From Mucilaginibacter mallensis (GTDB lineage Bacteria > Bacteroidota > Bacteroidia > Sphingobacteriales > Sphingobacteriaceae), in the NCBI RefSeq assembly GCF_900105165.1, contig NZ_LT629740.1:3968001-4032000 (forward strand): 64,000 bases of DNA, given 5' to 3'. Under the pieces are notes generated by a model, which saw only the letters and a list, made by a program, of their open reading frames with translations, was not told where the DNA came from and ran no database searches. The position numbers and the translations under genes were made by a program. Shown piece by piece: positions 54,492 through 62,450 of this stretch. Each line of letters opens with the position of its first letter. Within the stretch, counting starts at the first letter, position 1.

Positions 54492-55061
54492 TTATTTTTG
54501 CTGAAAAAATAGTTTTTTCAAGCGTTGCAGGCATTTATATTTTTGCGTTTTCGCATTATCGGCATTTGTATAGCCAAACCGTTCACATATCTCCTGCATT
54601 GAGCGATTGTTGATATAAAAATCTTCCATAATGGTTTTACAGGGCTCGCCTAATAACTGGAGTGCAACCCCCATTTTATTAAACTGTATGTCCATGTCAT
54701 TCTGCTTCTCAACCTCATCGTCAACCGGCGAATACTCATGAAAATCCCTTATATCCCCACCATACCTTGCCATCTGGCTTAGCCTTTTAAGCCAAAGCCG
54801 CCTGCAAACCGAGTAAAGAAATGTTTTGAGTTTGCTGCTTAACTCAAAATCACCTGCTTTTACTTTGTTATAAAGTATAATTATGGCTTCCTGGTATATG
54901 TCTTTAGCATCATCAGGCGTACCGTTATTATTTATAATAAGCTGCAATACCATTGGAAAGTAAGCCACGTATAAACGCTTTAATACACTATCCGAATTAT
55001 TTAGTATCCCGAGAATAACCTCACTATCTGTTGGTATTGAACCTTTTACCTCTTTATACAC
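54492..55061 (-). CDS. ECF-type RNA polymerase sigma factor (189 aa)
   Basis: Region 2 is seen in DDAKDIYQEAIIILYNKVKA, followed by FLYSVCRRLWLKRLSQMARY; region 4 is a helix-turn-helix (RSMQEICERFGYTNADNAKT, then KYKCLQRLKKLF). It belongs to the sigma-70 ECF class with a slightly longer linker. It is transcribed with the membrane-tethered protease downstream, which likely regulates it. Confidence 0.9.
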   Translation of the reverse strand: MYKEVKGSIPTDSEVILGILNNSDSVLKRLYVAYFPMVLQLIINNNGTPDDAKDIYQEAIIILYNKVKAGDFELSSKLKTFLYSVCRRLWLKRLSQMARYGGDIRDFHEYSPVDDEVEKQNDMDIQFNKMGVALQLLGEPCKTIMEDFYINNRSMQEICERFGYTNADNAKTQKYKCLQRLKKLFFQQK

Positions 55062-55187
55062 TCCTTAATACTATTTATGTGAAATTGTAACCCATCTTTA
55101 TTAAAAAAAACTAAATTAATAATTTAAGGTTTATCTTTTTTGAACGGTTACATCACCCCAAAAGTAAATTTTAAATGCAATACACTC

Positions 55188-55370
55188 ATGAAAAACATTA
55201 TTAAAACAGGCCTGGTAGCTATATCTGTATTATCATTTGCCGCATGTTCAGGCAGAAAAGCTGCCGCCAGCACCGATACCACTACAGTAAGGGTTGACTC
55301 TACCGTTAAAACAACTACAGTTGACAGCCTACAGAAAGACACTACAAAAAAAGATACTACAAAAATGTAA
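55188..55370 (+). CDS. Small low-complexity lipoprotein, copy 1 (60 aa)
   Basis: The start ATG 55188 (MKNIIKTGLVAISVLSFAAC) gives a lipoprotein signal with lipobox FAAC; the mature 40 residues are Ser/Thr/Lys/Asp-rich (DSTVKTTTVDSLQKDTTKKD). It is the most divergent of four such genes in a row. Such short tails probably make flexible periplasmic lipoproteins anchored to the inner leaflet of the outer membrane. Function unknown. Confidence 0.75.
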   Translation: MKNIIKTGLVAISVLSFAACSGRKAAASTDTTTVRVDSTVKTTTVDSLQKDTTKKDTTKM

Positions 55371-55396
55371 TCCGGGCTTGTTAACCGGTATTTTAC

Positions 55397-55430
55397 AAGG
55401 TAACTCATTAAAACGGGTTACCTTTTTTAT
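55397..55430 (+). terminator. Terminator after lipoprotein copy 1
   Basis: AAGGTAAC (about 55399-55406) pairs with GGTTACCTT around an A-rich loop and is followed by a T-run. The GGTTACCTTTT word recurs upstream of copies 2 and 4 of the array. Confidence 0.75.
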
Positions 55431-55586
55431 TTTTTTATTATCCGGATCTGGCTTCGCTTAGCATTGAAACACAATGCAGTAGTTATCCGTACAAAGCGTC
55501 AAAAAATAAAATTTACATTATTTTAACTTTTATGGGTTACCTTTTACAACTTATAGTATTAATGGAGAATCAAATTTAAAATCAAC

Positions 55587-55826
55587 ATGAAAAACTCATT
55601 AAAAATTGCAGTTTTAGCATTAGTGATTTCTGTTTCAGTATCAGCTTGCGGCGGCAGTAAAACCGGCTCTGGTTCTGACAGCACGAAAACTGATTCAGCC
55701 AAAGTTGTAACCGATACTACTAAAAAAGATACTAGTATTAAAGTAGACTCTACTAAAAAGGATACTACAGTTAAGGACACCAGTGTTAAAACAGTAACCA
55801 AGAAAGTAGAAACAAAAAAGAATTAA
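55587..55826 (+). CDS. Small low-complexity lipoprotein, copy 2 (79 aa)
   Basis: Signal MKNSLKIAVLALVISVSVSA with lipobox Cys at 21 (VSAC). The tail is made of DSTKxDT / TTKKDT-type repeats (VVTDTTKKDTSIKVDSTKKD). It follows copy 1 after 216 bp of AT-rich spacer with a shared GGGTTACCTTTT word at 55531-55544 and TAGTATTAAT upstream. Confidence 0.8.
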   Translation: MKNSLKIAVLALVISVSVSACGGSKTGSGSDSTKTDSAKVVTDTTKKDTSIKVDSTKKDTTVKDTSVKTVTKKVETKKN

Positions 55827-55857
55827 TAAATTAATTAATATAAAACCCCCACAAAAA

Positions 55858-56061
55858 ATGAAAAATTCATTCAAAGTTGGCTTCTTAGCTTTAGCTATCG
55901 CCGTTTCTTTCGCAGCTTGCAAAAGCAAATCTTCAACTTCAGCTACTGATTCAACTAAAACTGATTCAACTAAAGTTGTAACTGATTCAACTAAAAAAGA
56001 TTCAACTAAAGTTGACACTGCAAAAAAAGACACTACTAAAAAAGATACAACTAAAAAATAA
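55858..56061 (+). CDS. Small low-complexity lipoprotein, copy 3 (67 aa)
   Basis: Signal MKNSFKVGFLALAIAVSFAA with Cys21; the tail consists of DSTK and DTTKK repeats (TDSTKTDSTKVVTDSTKKD). The first 24 residues are identical to those of copy 4, showing a recent duplication. It is 31 bp after copy 2 and probably on the same transcript. Confidence 0.82.
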   Translation: MKNSFKVGFLALAIAVSFAACKSKSSTSATDSTKTDSTKVVTDSTKKDSTKVDTAKKDTTKKDTTKK

Positions 56062-56103
56062 TTAGTTTTTTAAACTGATTATTAGTTTTTTGTAACTAAG
56101 CAT

Positions 56104-56145
56104 AAGGTAATTTGTGATTTTTCTAAAAATCATGGGTTACCTTTT
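56104..56145 (+). terminator. Terminator between lipoprotein copies 3 and 4
   Basis: AAGGTAA...TGATTTTT pairs with AAAAATCA...GGTTACCTT around a 2-nt loop, followed by TTTT. The copy-4 gene starts 52 bp later with TATGTATTAAT upstream. Confidence 0.75.
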
Positions 56146-56196
56146 GCCGTTTTATGTATTAATAACAAAACTATTAATCACTTTAAAAAACTAAAC

Positions 56197-56415
56197 ATGA
56201 AAAATTCATTCAAAGTTGGCTTTTTAGCTTTAGCTATCGCCGTTTCTTTCGCAGCTTGTAAAAGCAAAACTGGTGCATCTTCTGCGGATTCAGCTAAAAT
56301 GGCTGACTCAGCTAAAATGGCTGACTCAACTAAAATGGCTGACACTTCAAAAATGAAAATGTCTGATACTACTAAGAAGGACACTACTAAAAAAGACACT
56401 ACTAAGAAAAAGTAA
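56197..56415 (+). CDS. Small low-complexity lipoprotein, copy 4 (72 aa)
   Basis: The same signal as copy 3 (MKNSFKVGFLALAIAVSFAA, Cys21) but with a different tail: three ADSAKM/ADSTKM units (SADSAKMADSAKMADSTKMA) and then DTTKKDTTKK. The tail has changed by unit duplication while the signal stayed identical. Confidence 0.82.
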   Translation: MKNSFKVGFLALAIAVSFAACKSKTGASSADSAKMADSAKMADSTKMADTSKMKMSDTTKKDTTKKDTTKKK

Positions 56416-56432
56416 TTTTTCTTCAACACTAC

Positions 56433-56468
56433 AAAAAACGCCCTTGCAGCAATGCAAAGGCGTTTTTT
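56433..56468. terminator. Bidirectional terminator after the lipoprotein array
   Basis: AAAAAACGCC CTTGCA pairs with TGCAAA GGCGTTTTTT around a GCAA loop; A-run before and T-run after allow use on both strands, fitting the convergent small gene next to it. Confidence 0.88.
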
Positions 56469-56488
56469 GTTTATAAATCATTTCAGTT

Positions 56489-56654
56489 TTACTTTCCCCT
56501 GAATAAGGAAATTATCCAGACAATAATAGCGATTACTATAACAACAGCTATAATACCAACCACAGCTCCCGCCTTAAATATACCGCCGATGACAGCACAA
56601 CTGCTCATGGCCGTCACAACCAGGCACAGCAGTAATAAGTTTAGTTTTTTCATG
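56489..56654 (-). pseudogene. Small YqaE-like/lipoprotein gene with one-base frameshift near its start (about 54 aa)
   Basis: On the minus strand ATG (complement at 56652-56654) opens MKKLK, while the coding sense lies one base away: LLLLCLVVTAMSSCAVIGGI followed by a TM helix (VVGIIAVVIVIAIIVWIISL) and FRGK. An extra A in the run after ATGAAAAAACTA separates them. Such short 'SSCxxIGGIFKAG' plus one helix proteins are common in Bacteroidetes. As it stands only a 39-aa form from an internal ATG (MSSCAVIGG) could be made. Either a real frameshift or an assembly slip in a homopolymer. Confidence 0.55.
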
Positions 56655-56794
56655 ATAAATGTTTGAGTATTGATAATTAAGCAATTAAATACAATAATCA
56701 GGCCCTAATTACCAGAGCGCTTTAACATAGTTTATTTAAACTTTTTTAAGCCCTATTGATATAGATAAGTATTTTTACCGCATACTTATTTGTG

Positions 56795-58297
56795 ATGAAC
56801 AACCCGCTACTCTCTATAGATAACGTTACCGTAAGGTACCTTAATAATACCCTGTTTAAACACCTGACATTTAACATTAGCAAAGGCCAGAACTGGGCGC
56901 TGATAGGCGAAAGCGGTTCAGGTAAAAGCGCTTTATTGCAAACTATTGCAGGCCGCTTTAATGTTACCGGCGGTGAAGTGAAATATCATTTTTTTGACGA
57001 GTTTTTAGTACATCACCCCACCGATGCTGATGGTTTAACCCATCATAAGCTGATCGCACTAGTGGAATCAAAACATCATTTCAAGAACCGTTCAAATACC
57101 AGTAATTTCTATTATCAGCAGCGCTATAATTCGTCCGATTCAGAAGATGCCTTAACCGTTGATGAATACCTGCAATCTATCCATCCGGCAGCAGGCGAGG
57201 GTCTTTACTGGAACATTGAAAAGGTGATCGAAACCTTGAACCTGGCAGCCTTACGCTCTAAAGAGCTCATCAAGCTCTCAAACGGTGAAACCAAACGCCT
57301 TATGCTGGCTGCGGCATTACTCAAGAACCCGGCTTTATTATTATTGGATACCCCATTAACCGGCCTTGATGTGCAAACGCGTGCAGCCTTTAGTTTGATG
57401 ATAGATGAGATCATCGCATCAGGTATTACGGTGATTATGGCTACATCACCTTATGAGATCCCCGAAGCTATTACGCATATTGCCTATTTACAGGATGGCA
57501 ATATCACTCAAGAGCTTACAAAAAGCATCTTTAAACCGGAACACTTCACCCAAAACACTGCCGATAATATAGACAAAGAACAGCTTAAAGCCCTGTTAAC
57601 CGCTGAGCCTAAACCGACCTACACTTATATAGTGAAGATGAACAACGTAAACATCAGGTATGGCGAAAACCAGGTACTGAAGAACGTAAACTGGCAGATC
57701 CTCCCCGGCGAACGCTGGGCACTGCTTGGCCCTAATGGCGCGGGCAAGTCGACCTTATTGAGTTTGATAAACGGCGATAACCCGCAGGCTTATGCCAATG
57801 ATATTGTTTTATTTGATAAGCAACGTGGTACAGGCGAAAGTATTTGGGATATCAAGAAGAAGATAGGCTTCGTATCGCCCGAACTGCACCAGTACTTCCC
57901 TACGGATAATAGTTGTTTACAGGTGATTGAGTCCGGTTATTATGATACGCTGGGACTGTTCAGGCCCAGTCAGCCTAAACGCACTGAAACAGCCCTCAAA
58001 TGGATGCAGGCCCTGGAGATAGATAAATACGCCCGCACCCTGCTCAAGAATATCCCCGCCAGTGCCCAGCGTCTGTGCCTGCTGGCAAGAGCGCTGATCA
58101 AAAACCCTGATCTGCTGATATTCGACGAGCCCTGCCAGGGTATGGATGCCCATCAACAGGCCCACTTTAAGCAAATAGTAAACACCATTTGCACCCTGAG
58201 CGATGTTACCCTCATATATGTAACCCACTATCAGCACGAGATTCCCGACAGCGTAACTAAGGTGTTGAAGTTAGAGAAGGGATCGGTAGTTGATTAG
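56795..58297 (+). CDS. Twin-ATPase ABC protein, ModF-like (500 aa)
   Basis: Two ABC domains in one chain: Walker A GESGSGKSALL (about residue 43) and GPNGAGKSTLL (about 310); signatures LSNGETKRLML and PASAQRLCLLARAL (degenerate); Walker B LLLLDTPLTGLD and LLIFDEPCQGMD. No membrane part, and no permease nearby. The layout is that of ModF/PhrA-type proteins. The first domain has Asp-Thr instead of Asp-Glu in Walker B (LLDTP), so it may not hydrolyse ATP. Start ATG 56795 rather than GTG 56792. Substrate or role unknown. Confidence 0.85.
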   Translation: MNNPLLSIDNVTVRYLNNTLFKHLTFNISKGQNWALIGESGSGKSALLQTIAGRFNVTGGEVKYHFFDEFLVHHPTDADGLTHHKLIALVESKHHFKNRSNTSNFYYQQRYNSSDSEDALTVDEYLQSIHPAAGEGLYWNIEKVIETLNLAALRSKELIKLSNGETKRLMLAAALLKNPALLLLDTPLTGLDVQTRAAFSLMIDEIIASGITVIMATSPYEIPEAITHIAYLQDGNITQELTKSIFKPEHFTQNTADNIDKEQLKALLTAEPKPTYTYIVKMNNVNIRYGENQVLKNVNWQILPGERWALLGPNGAGKSTLLSLINGDNPQAYANDIVLFDKQRGTGESIWDIKKKIGFVSPELHQYFPTDNSCLQVIESGYYDTLGLFRPSQPKRTETALKWMQALEIDKYARTLLKNIPASAQRLCLLARALIKNPDLLIFDEPCQGMDAHQQAHFKQIVNTICTLSDVTLIYVTHYQHEIPDSVTKVLKLEKGSVVD

Positions 58298-58385
58298 CTG
58301 AGTGTGCCACGGAACGGGTGAAACAGGTGGCACAGTTTGGAACAGCATACCCTAATGTCACATAGATATTCAGAAGATCAAAAAA

Positions 58386-58449
58386 GGGTGTCATACTGAG
58401 CGATAGTCGAAGTATGCGGGCAAAGGCCTCTGCGCTCAGGGTGACACCC
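58386..58449. repeat. REP-type inverted repeat (gggtgtcat family)
   Basis: The arms GGGTGTCATACTGAGCGATA and CTGCGCTCAGGGTGACACCC pair around a GCGGGCAAAGGCC centre. It is between convergent genes. Confidence 0.82.
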
Positions 58450-58534
58450 ATCCCATGATACTTAATTGCGCTCATCTATGACGAGTGCTTAAAATGGGTT
58501 AGCGATTGTATCGCCCGGGCATTGCAAATGCCAA

Positions 58535-59218
58535 CTAGTTATGTGCTCTGAATAAATAATATCTCTTTTTTGAAAACGCAAACCACAGCATCGCTATAAA
58601 CGCTAATACCGATGGCCAAAATTCAATTAAAACTGCATAAAATCTAGTAGCGTATTCTTTTAAACGATCATAAAATGTTGGCTGTATTGGAGTATAAAAC
58701 ACATCGTGACTAAAATCTATTATATACGCTGGATGTAGTGCGTGAAGTGGTTTAGTATCCAATCTATTTGCATTCCATACATAAACCTGGTTACGCTTTA
58801 AAAGTACGCCTATATCACCATCATTGCTTTGATAAACATCGTCAATACCGCTTACAAAATCTTTGTATTTAGAATGGGGGCCGTAAGAGATACGTACTCC
58901 ATTAATAACGTCTTTGGTTTTGTTTAGTTTATTTAATGCCATATTTAATCTGACATGTTCGACTACATCGTGCTTTACATTACCAGTGAACGATACATCT
59001 GTATAGTTCCTAAGGTTATCAATACTTTTATGTTTAATAAGATTGTCCTCAAAATATTTCCAGTCATGGTCACTATATGTTATAATTTCCATTGCGTAAA
59101 ATTTCTGAAACCATCCATCGTTCAACAAATAAACAATGCACAGCATAGGTAGAAATACCAAACTGATGAGGCCGGGAAAGTATAATTTACTAAATTTAGA
59201 TTGCGCTTTGGTTAGCAT
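58535..59218 (-). CDS. Hypothetical membrane protein with two TM helices (227 aa)
   Basis: An N-terminal helix (GLISLVFLPMLCIVYLL) and a C-terminal helix (FWPSVLAFIAMLWFAFSK) flank an extracytoplasmic domain of about 150 residues (ITYSDHDWKYFEDNLIKHKS, NGVRISYGPHSKYKDFVSGI, YQSNDGDIGVLLKRNQVYVW). The central part resembles an ExbD-like periplasmic fold but lacks its family motif. Function unknown. Confidence 0.6.
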   Translation of the reverse strand: MLTKAQSKFSKLYFPGLISLVFLPMLCIVYLLNDGWFQKFYAMEIITYSDHDWKYFEDNLIKHKSIDNLRNYTDVSFTGNVKHDVVEHVRLNMALNKLNKTKDVINGVRISYGPHSKYKDFVSGIDDVYQSNDGDIGVLLKRNQVYVWNANRLDTKPLHALHPAYIIDFSHDVFYTPIQPTFYDRLKEYATRFYAVLIEFWPSVLAFIAMLWFAFSKKRYYLFRAHN

Positions 59219-59326
59219 AAATTAAATATACAAACTAAATCCAAACAAATAATTGCCAGTTACTTAATGCTTTTCCTGCACTAAAAAAATTTTCACATTT
59301 CACTTTTTACTTTTCAATTTAAATAC

Positions 59327-59334
59327 TATATTTG
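59327..59334 (+). promoter_or_regulatory. -7 promoter box of rpmE2 (TATATTTG)
   Basis: An exact TAnnTTTG match 27 nt upstream of the rpmE2 ATG (59362); a 20-nt leader is predicted. Confidence 0.7.
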
Positions 59335-59361
59335 CACCCTCTTTATAAGGAAGAAATACAA

Positions 59362-59610
59362 ATGAAAAAAGATCTGCATCCATCAAATTATAGATTAGTT
59401 GTATTTAAAGACATGTCTAACGACTACTCTTTTATAACTAAATCATGCATCGATACCCGTGAATCAGTAAAATGGGAAGATGGTAACGAATATCCGTTAG
59501 TAAAATTAGAAATCTCTCATACATCACACCCTTTCTATACCGGTAAAATGAAACTGGTTGATACTGCTGGTCGTATTGATAAATTCCGCACACGTTACAA
59601 CAAGAAATAA
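59362..59610 (+). CDS. rpmE2: Ribosomal protein L31 type B (82 aa)
   Basis: MKKDLHPSNYRLVVFKDMSN, then SFITKSCIDTRESVKWEDG, YPLVKLEISHTSHPFYTGKM and DTAGRIDKFRTRYNKK match L31 type B. The type A CxxC zinc site is absent, so it works without zinc. Start at ATG 59362, with the upstream frame to 59332 covering the promoter box and so rejected. Part of the 50S subunit. Confidence 0.95.
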   Translation: MKKDLHPSNYRLVVFKDMSNDYSFITKSCIDTRESVKWEDGNEYPLVKLEISHTSHPFYTGKMKLVDTAGRIDKFRTRYNKK

Positions 59611-59634
59611 TTACTTGTTTATAAATAATATCAG

Positions 59635-59671
59635 AAGTCTCCCGATACATTGGGAGACTTTTTTATTTTTG
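59635..59671 (+). terminator. rpmE2 terminator whose T-tract is also the -7 box of the next gene
   Basis: AAGTCTCCC (59635-59643) pairs with GGGAGACTT (59652-59660), then TTTTATTTTTG. The exact TAnnTTTG box TATTTTTG is at 59664-59671, ending 4 nt before ATG 59676. Confidence 0.8.
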
Positions 59672-59675
59672 CGCC

Positions 59676-60863
59676 ATGGCAATCATTCTTTTTGAAGATA
59701 ACGCGCACCAAACACTCCTACCGCTAACTTACACTCGCCCTGTTGCCGACCTGCGCATTGGTATCCTTACCATTGCCGAAAAGTGGGCAAAATATTTAAA
59801 AGTAGCATACTCTTTTAAAACAGAAGCTTACCTGCAAGGTAAGTTCCCTATAAAAATCACAACAGATAACTTATTCATCAACGGTGCTTTTTGCCCTGAT
59901 GCTGATCTGCTTGAAGCTATAGACAAACTGCAAACAGGCGAAGCTTTAAAGCTGGGTGAACAGTTAATAGCTGTACGTTTAAATGAAAGCGATGCCAATA
60001 GTTTTAACGCAGGTGCCGAATTTGACCGTGTCAGCAATTATAACAAGTCCCCTATCGTATTAAAGCATCCTGAAGATATATTCAGGAACAACGATACTGA
60101 GCTGCGCAAGGATTTTACCCTGTTAACTAAAGGCCGTACCAGTGCTGCTATCAGCTCAACCAATACCATTATAGGTACTGATTTTTTTGCCGAGGATGAT
60201 GTAAATACCGAATGCTGTACATTCAGCACCATTAACGGCCCTATCTACTTAGGTAAACATACCGAGGTTTGGGAAGGCACCAATATTCGTGGCGGCTTTG
60301 CTTTAAACTCGCACTCGCAGGTAAAAATGGGCACCAAAATATATGGCGCAACCACCATTGGCCCCTACTGCCGTGTAGGCGGCGAAATAAACAACGCTGT
60401 GGTTTGGGGATACTCCAATAAAGGGCATGAGGGTTATTTAGGTAACTCCGTAGTTGGCGAATGGTGCAATATAGGCGCCGACAGCAACAACTCCAATCTT
60501 AAAAACAACTATGCCGAGGTAAAGCTGTGGGATTACCCATCGGAGCGCTACCGTAAAACAGGCCTGCAATTTTGCGGCTTAATTATGGCCGACCATGCCA
60601 AATGCGGTATCAATACCATGTTTAATACTGGTACCGTTGTGGGCGTGGGCTCCAATGTGTTTGGCGCTGGCTTTCCACCAAATTTTATTCCCGATTTTTC
60701 GTGGGGAGGCGCGCAGTATGGTATTGAAACTTATTCGCTTAAAAAAATGCTCGAGACCACCGAAAAGGTTTTCGCCCGCCGCGAACACCGCCCTTTTGAT
60801 GACAACGAGCAAAACATTATAAAAACGATATTTGAACTGACCGAAAAATATAGAAATTTTTAA
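59676..60863 (+). CDS. Bacteroidetes-type GlmU-like sugar nucleotidyltransferase/acetyltransferase (395 aa)
   Basis: It matches TIGR03991: an N-terminal reduced nucleotidyltransferase domain (MAIILFEDNAHQTLLPLTYT, RPVADLRIGILTIAEKW), then a left-handed beta-helix with hexapeptide repeats (GPIYLGKHTEVWEGTNIRGG, GTKIYGATTIGPYCRVGGEI, GNSVVGEWCNIGADSNNSNL). It is thought to replace GlmU in making UDP-GlcNAc for peptidoglycan and LPS. Length is normal. The leader is predicted to be absent. Confidence 0.9.
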   Translation: MAIILFEDNAHQTLLPLTYTRPVADLRIGILTIAEKWAKYLKVAYSFKTEAYLQGKFPIKITTDNLFINGAFCPDADLLEAIDKLQTGEALKLGEQLIAVRLNESDANSFNAGAEFDRVSNYNKSPIVLKHPEDIFRNNDTELRKDFTLLTKGRTSAAISSTNTIIGTDFFAEDDVNTECCTFSTINGPIYLGKHTEVWEGTNIRGGFALNSHSQVKMGTKIYGATTIGPYCRVGGEINNAVVWGYSNKGHEGYLGNSVVGEWCNIGADSNNSNLKNNYAEVKLWDYPSERYRKTGLQFCGLIMADHAKCGINTMFNTGTVVGVGSNVFGAGFPPNFIPDFSWGGAQYGIETYSLKKMLETTEKVFARREHRPFDDNEQNIIKTIFELTEKYRNF

Positions 60864-60865
60864 AT

Positions 60866-60962
60866 TATTGAGTGAATTAGTGTTTGAGTGCATGAGTGAG
60901 TTTAAGACCATACACCCATTAACAATTAATCACTAATTCACTCAAACACTAATTCACTCAAT
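60866..60962. repeat. Inverted repeat built from 'attagtgtttgagtga' units
   Basis: TTGAGTGAATTAGTGTTTGA on the left and TCAAACACTAATTCACTCAA on the right are perfect inverse arms around a 50-base centre of similar words. It lies between the GlmU-like gene and tpiA. Confidence 0.8.
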
Positions 60963-60970
60963 ATAAAAAC

Positions 60971-61741
60971 ATGAGAAAAAAAATAGTAGCCGGAAACTGG
61001 AAAATGAACCTTGATTATAACGAGGGCTTGGCCTTATTTTCTGAGATCACAAACATGATCAAGGATGAGATAACCGGCGCGCAGGAAGCTGTTGTTTGCA
61101 GCCCGTTCATTCATTTACACAGCCTGGTACAAATGGCTAAAGGCTATAGCAAAGTATCAGTTGGCGCGCAAAACGCGCATCAGGCTGAGTCTGGTGCATA
61201 TACCGGCGAGATCTCCGCTAAAATGATAAAATCAGTTGGCGCTACTTATGTAATATTAGGTCACTCTGAGCGTCGCCAGTATTTTGGTGAGACCAACGAG
61301 TTATTAGCCAAAAAAGCTGATACTGCTTTGGCAAATGGCTTAAAACCAATTTTCTGTATTGGCGAAACCCTGGCCGAACGCGATGCTGAGATCCATTTCG
61401 GCGTAATAAAGGACCAGCTTGAGGATGGCGTTTTCCATTTAGATGCCGCACAGTTTGCGCAACTGGTTATTGCTTATGAGCCGGTTTGGGCTATCGGCAC
61501 AGGCTTAACAGCTACAGCTCCGCAGGCACAGGAAATACACGCCTTTATCCGTGCCGAAATAGCTGCAAAATACGGTCAGCAACTAGCTGACGACACTACC
61601 ATATTGTACGGTGGCAGCTGCAATGCAAAAAATGCACCTGAATTATTTTCAGAAAAAGATATTGATGGCGGCCTTATCGGCGGAGCATCACTAAAATCAC
61701 GTGATTTTGTGGATATTTTAAAGGTGTTTAATTCGAAATAA
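60971..61741 (+). CDS. tpiA: Triosephosphate isomerase (256 aa)
   Basis: It interconverts DHAP and GAP in glycolysis. MRKKIVAGNWKMN holds the catalytic Asn and Lys; His is in VILGHSERRQYFGE and the catalytic Glu in VIAYEPVWAIGTG; phosphate-binding GGSCNAKNAPEL and GGLIGGASL complete the site. Length is normal. Confidence 0.97.
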   Translation: MRKKIVAGNWKMNLDYNEGLALFSEITNMIKDEITGAQEAVVCSPFIHLHSLVQMAKGYSKVSVGAQNAHQAESGAYTGEISAKMIKSVGATYVILGHSERRQYFGETNELLAKKADTALANGLKPIFCIGETLAERDAEIHFGVIKDQLEDGVFHLDAAQFAQLVIAYEPVWAIGTGLTATAPQAQEIHAFIRAEIAAKYGQQLADDTTILYGGSCNAKNAPELFSEKDIDGGLIGGASLKSRDFVDILKVFNSK

Positions 61742-61766
61742 TAAGCAGTTAACCTATCTTCTCCAC

Positions 61767-61933
61767 GCGTCATTGCGAGGAACGAAGCAATCCCTACGTA
61801 GATAATAAGTGCGTTGGGTCATGCTGAAGCACTCGAAGCATAAGCGTAAAGGCCTTTGCCCGCACACTTCGAGTGCCTCAGTGTGACACCTCTCTGTAAA
61901 GCTTAGAGATTGCTTCGTTCCTCCCAATGACGC
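61767..61933. repeat. Nested REP-type inverted repeats
   Basis: The outer pair GCGTCATTGCGAGGAACGAA / TTCGTTCCTCCCAATGACGC encloses a second pair GGGTCATGCTGAAGCACTCG / CGAGTGCCTCAGTGTGACAC. The inner one is the same family as 52041 and 58386; the outer one is the family of 30093. One element has inserted into another. Confidence 0.85.
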
Positions 61934-61973
61934 TTTGATTAATATTTAATACTTTTATATAAAGTAAAAACAA

Positions 61974-62450
61974 ATGAAAGTATTCGTTCCTCCATTTGTT
62001 GGTTTTGCAATCTTCGGCGTAATTGTGCTATTGCAATCCATCTTTTACCCAACACATATGAGTGATATGGGCAAGGGGAACCTCCATGCTTTCATGGCCT
62101 GTTTTTACTACTGCTGGCCTTTGTACTTTATAACCGCGCTCCTAACGCAGGGCCTTATCGCCATCCCCGTTTGGCGCTATGTGGAGGACCGCTCCATGCT
62201 GGCAAAGGACATGACAGTTATCATTATCTGTTCCATTTGTTTCTTGCTTGCAGCAAATATAGCTTACATTATATGGGACGAACATACAGGCCGTTTGCAC
62301 CTGATATGGCTGACCGCAATGATGCTGATGATCCAGCTTATTTATTGGATCATCAATTCTTTTGTAATGTTGATGCTGGAGGGGAAAGTAAAAGTGAAGG
62401 TAAAAATGCCTGTCAAAAGAAAAGCTAAAAATACACAAGCACCTGAATAA
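61974..62450 (+). CDS. Four-TM hypothetical membrane protein (158 aa)
   Basis: Four hydrophobic helices (FVGFAIFGVIVLLQSIF, YYCWPLYFITALLTQGLIAI, MTVIIICSICFLLAANIAYI, LIWLTAMMLMIQLIYWIINS) and a basic C-terminal tail (KVKVKMPVKRKAK). The stop TAA shares its last base with the ATG of prmA, so they are coupled. Family unknown. Confidence 0.65.
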   Translation: MKVFVPPFVGFAIFGVIVLLQSIFYPTHMSDMGKGNLHAFMACFYYCWPLYFITALLTQGLIAIPVWRYVEDRSMLAKDMTVIIICSICFLLAANIAYIIWDEHTGRLHLIWLTAMMLMIQLIYWIINSFVMLMLEGKVKVKVKMPVKRKAKNTQAPE

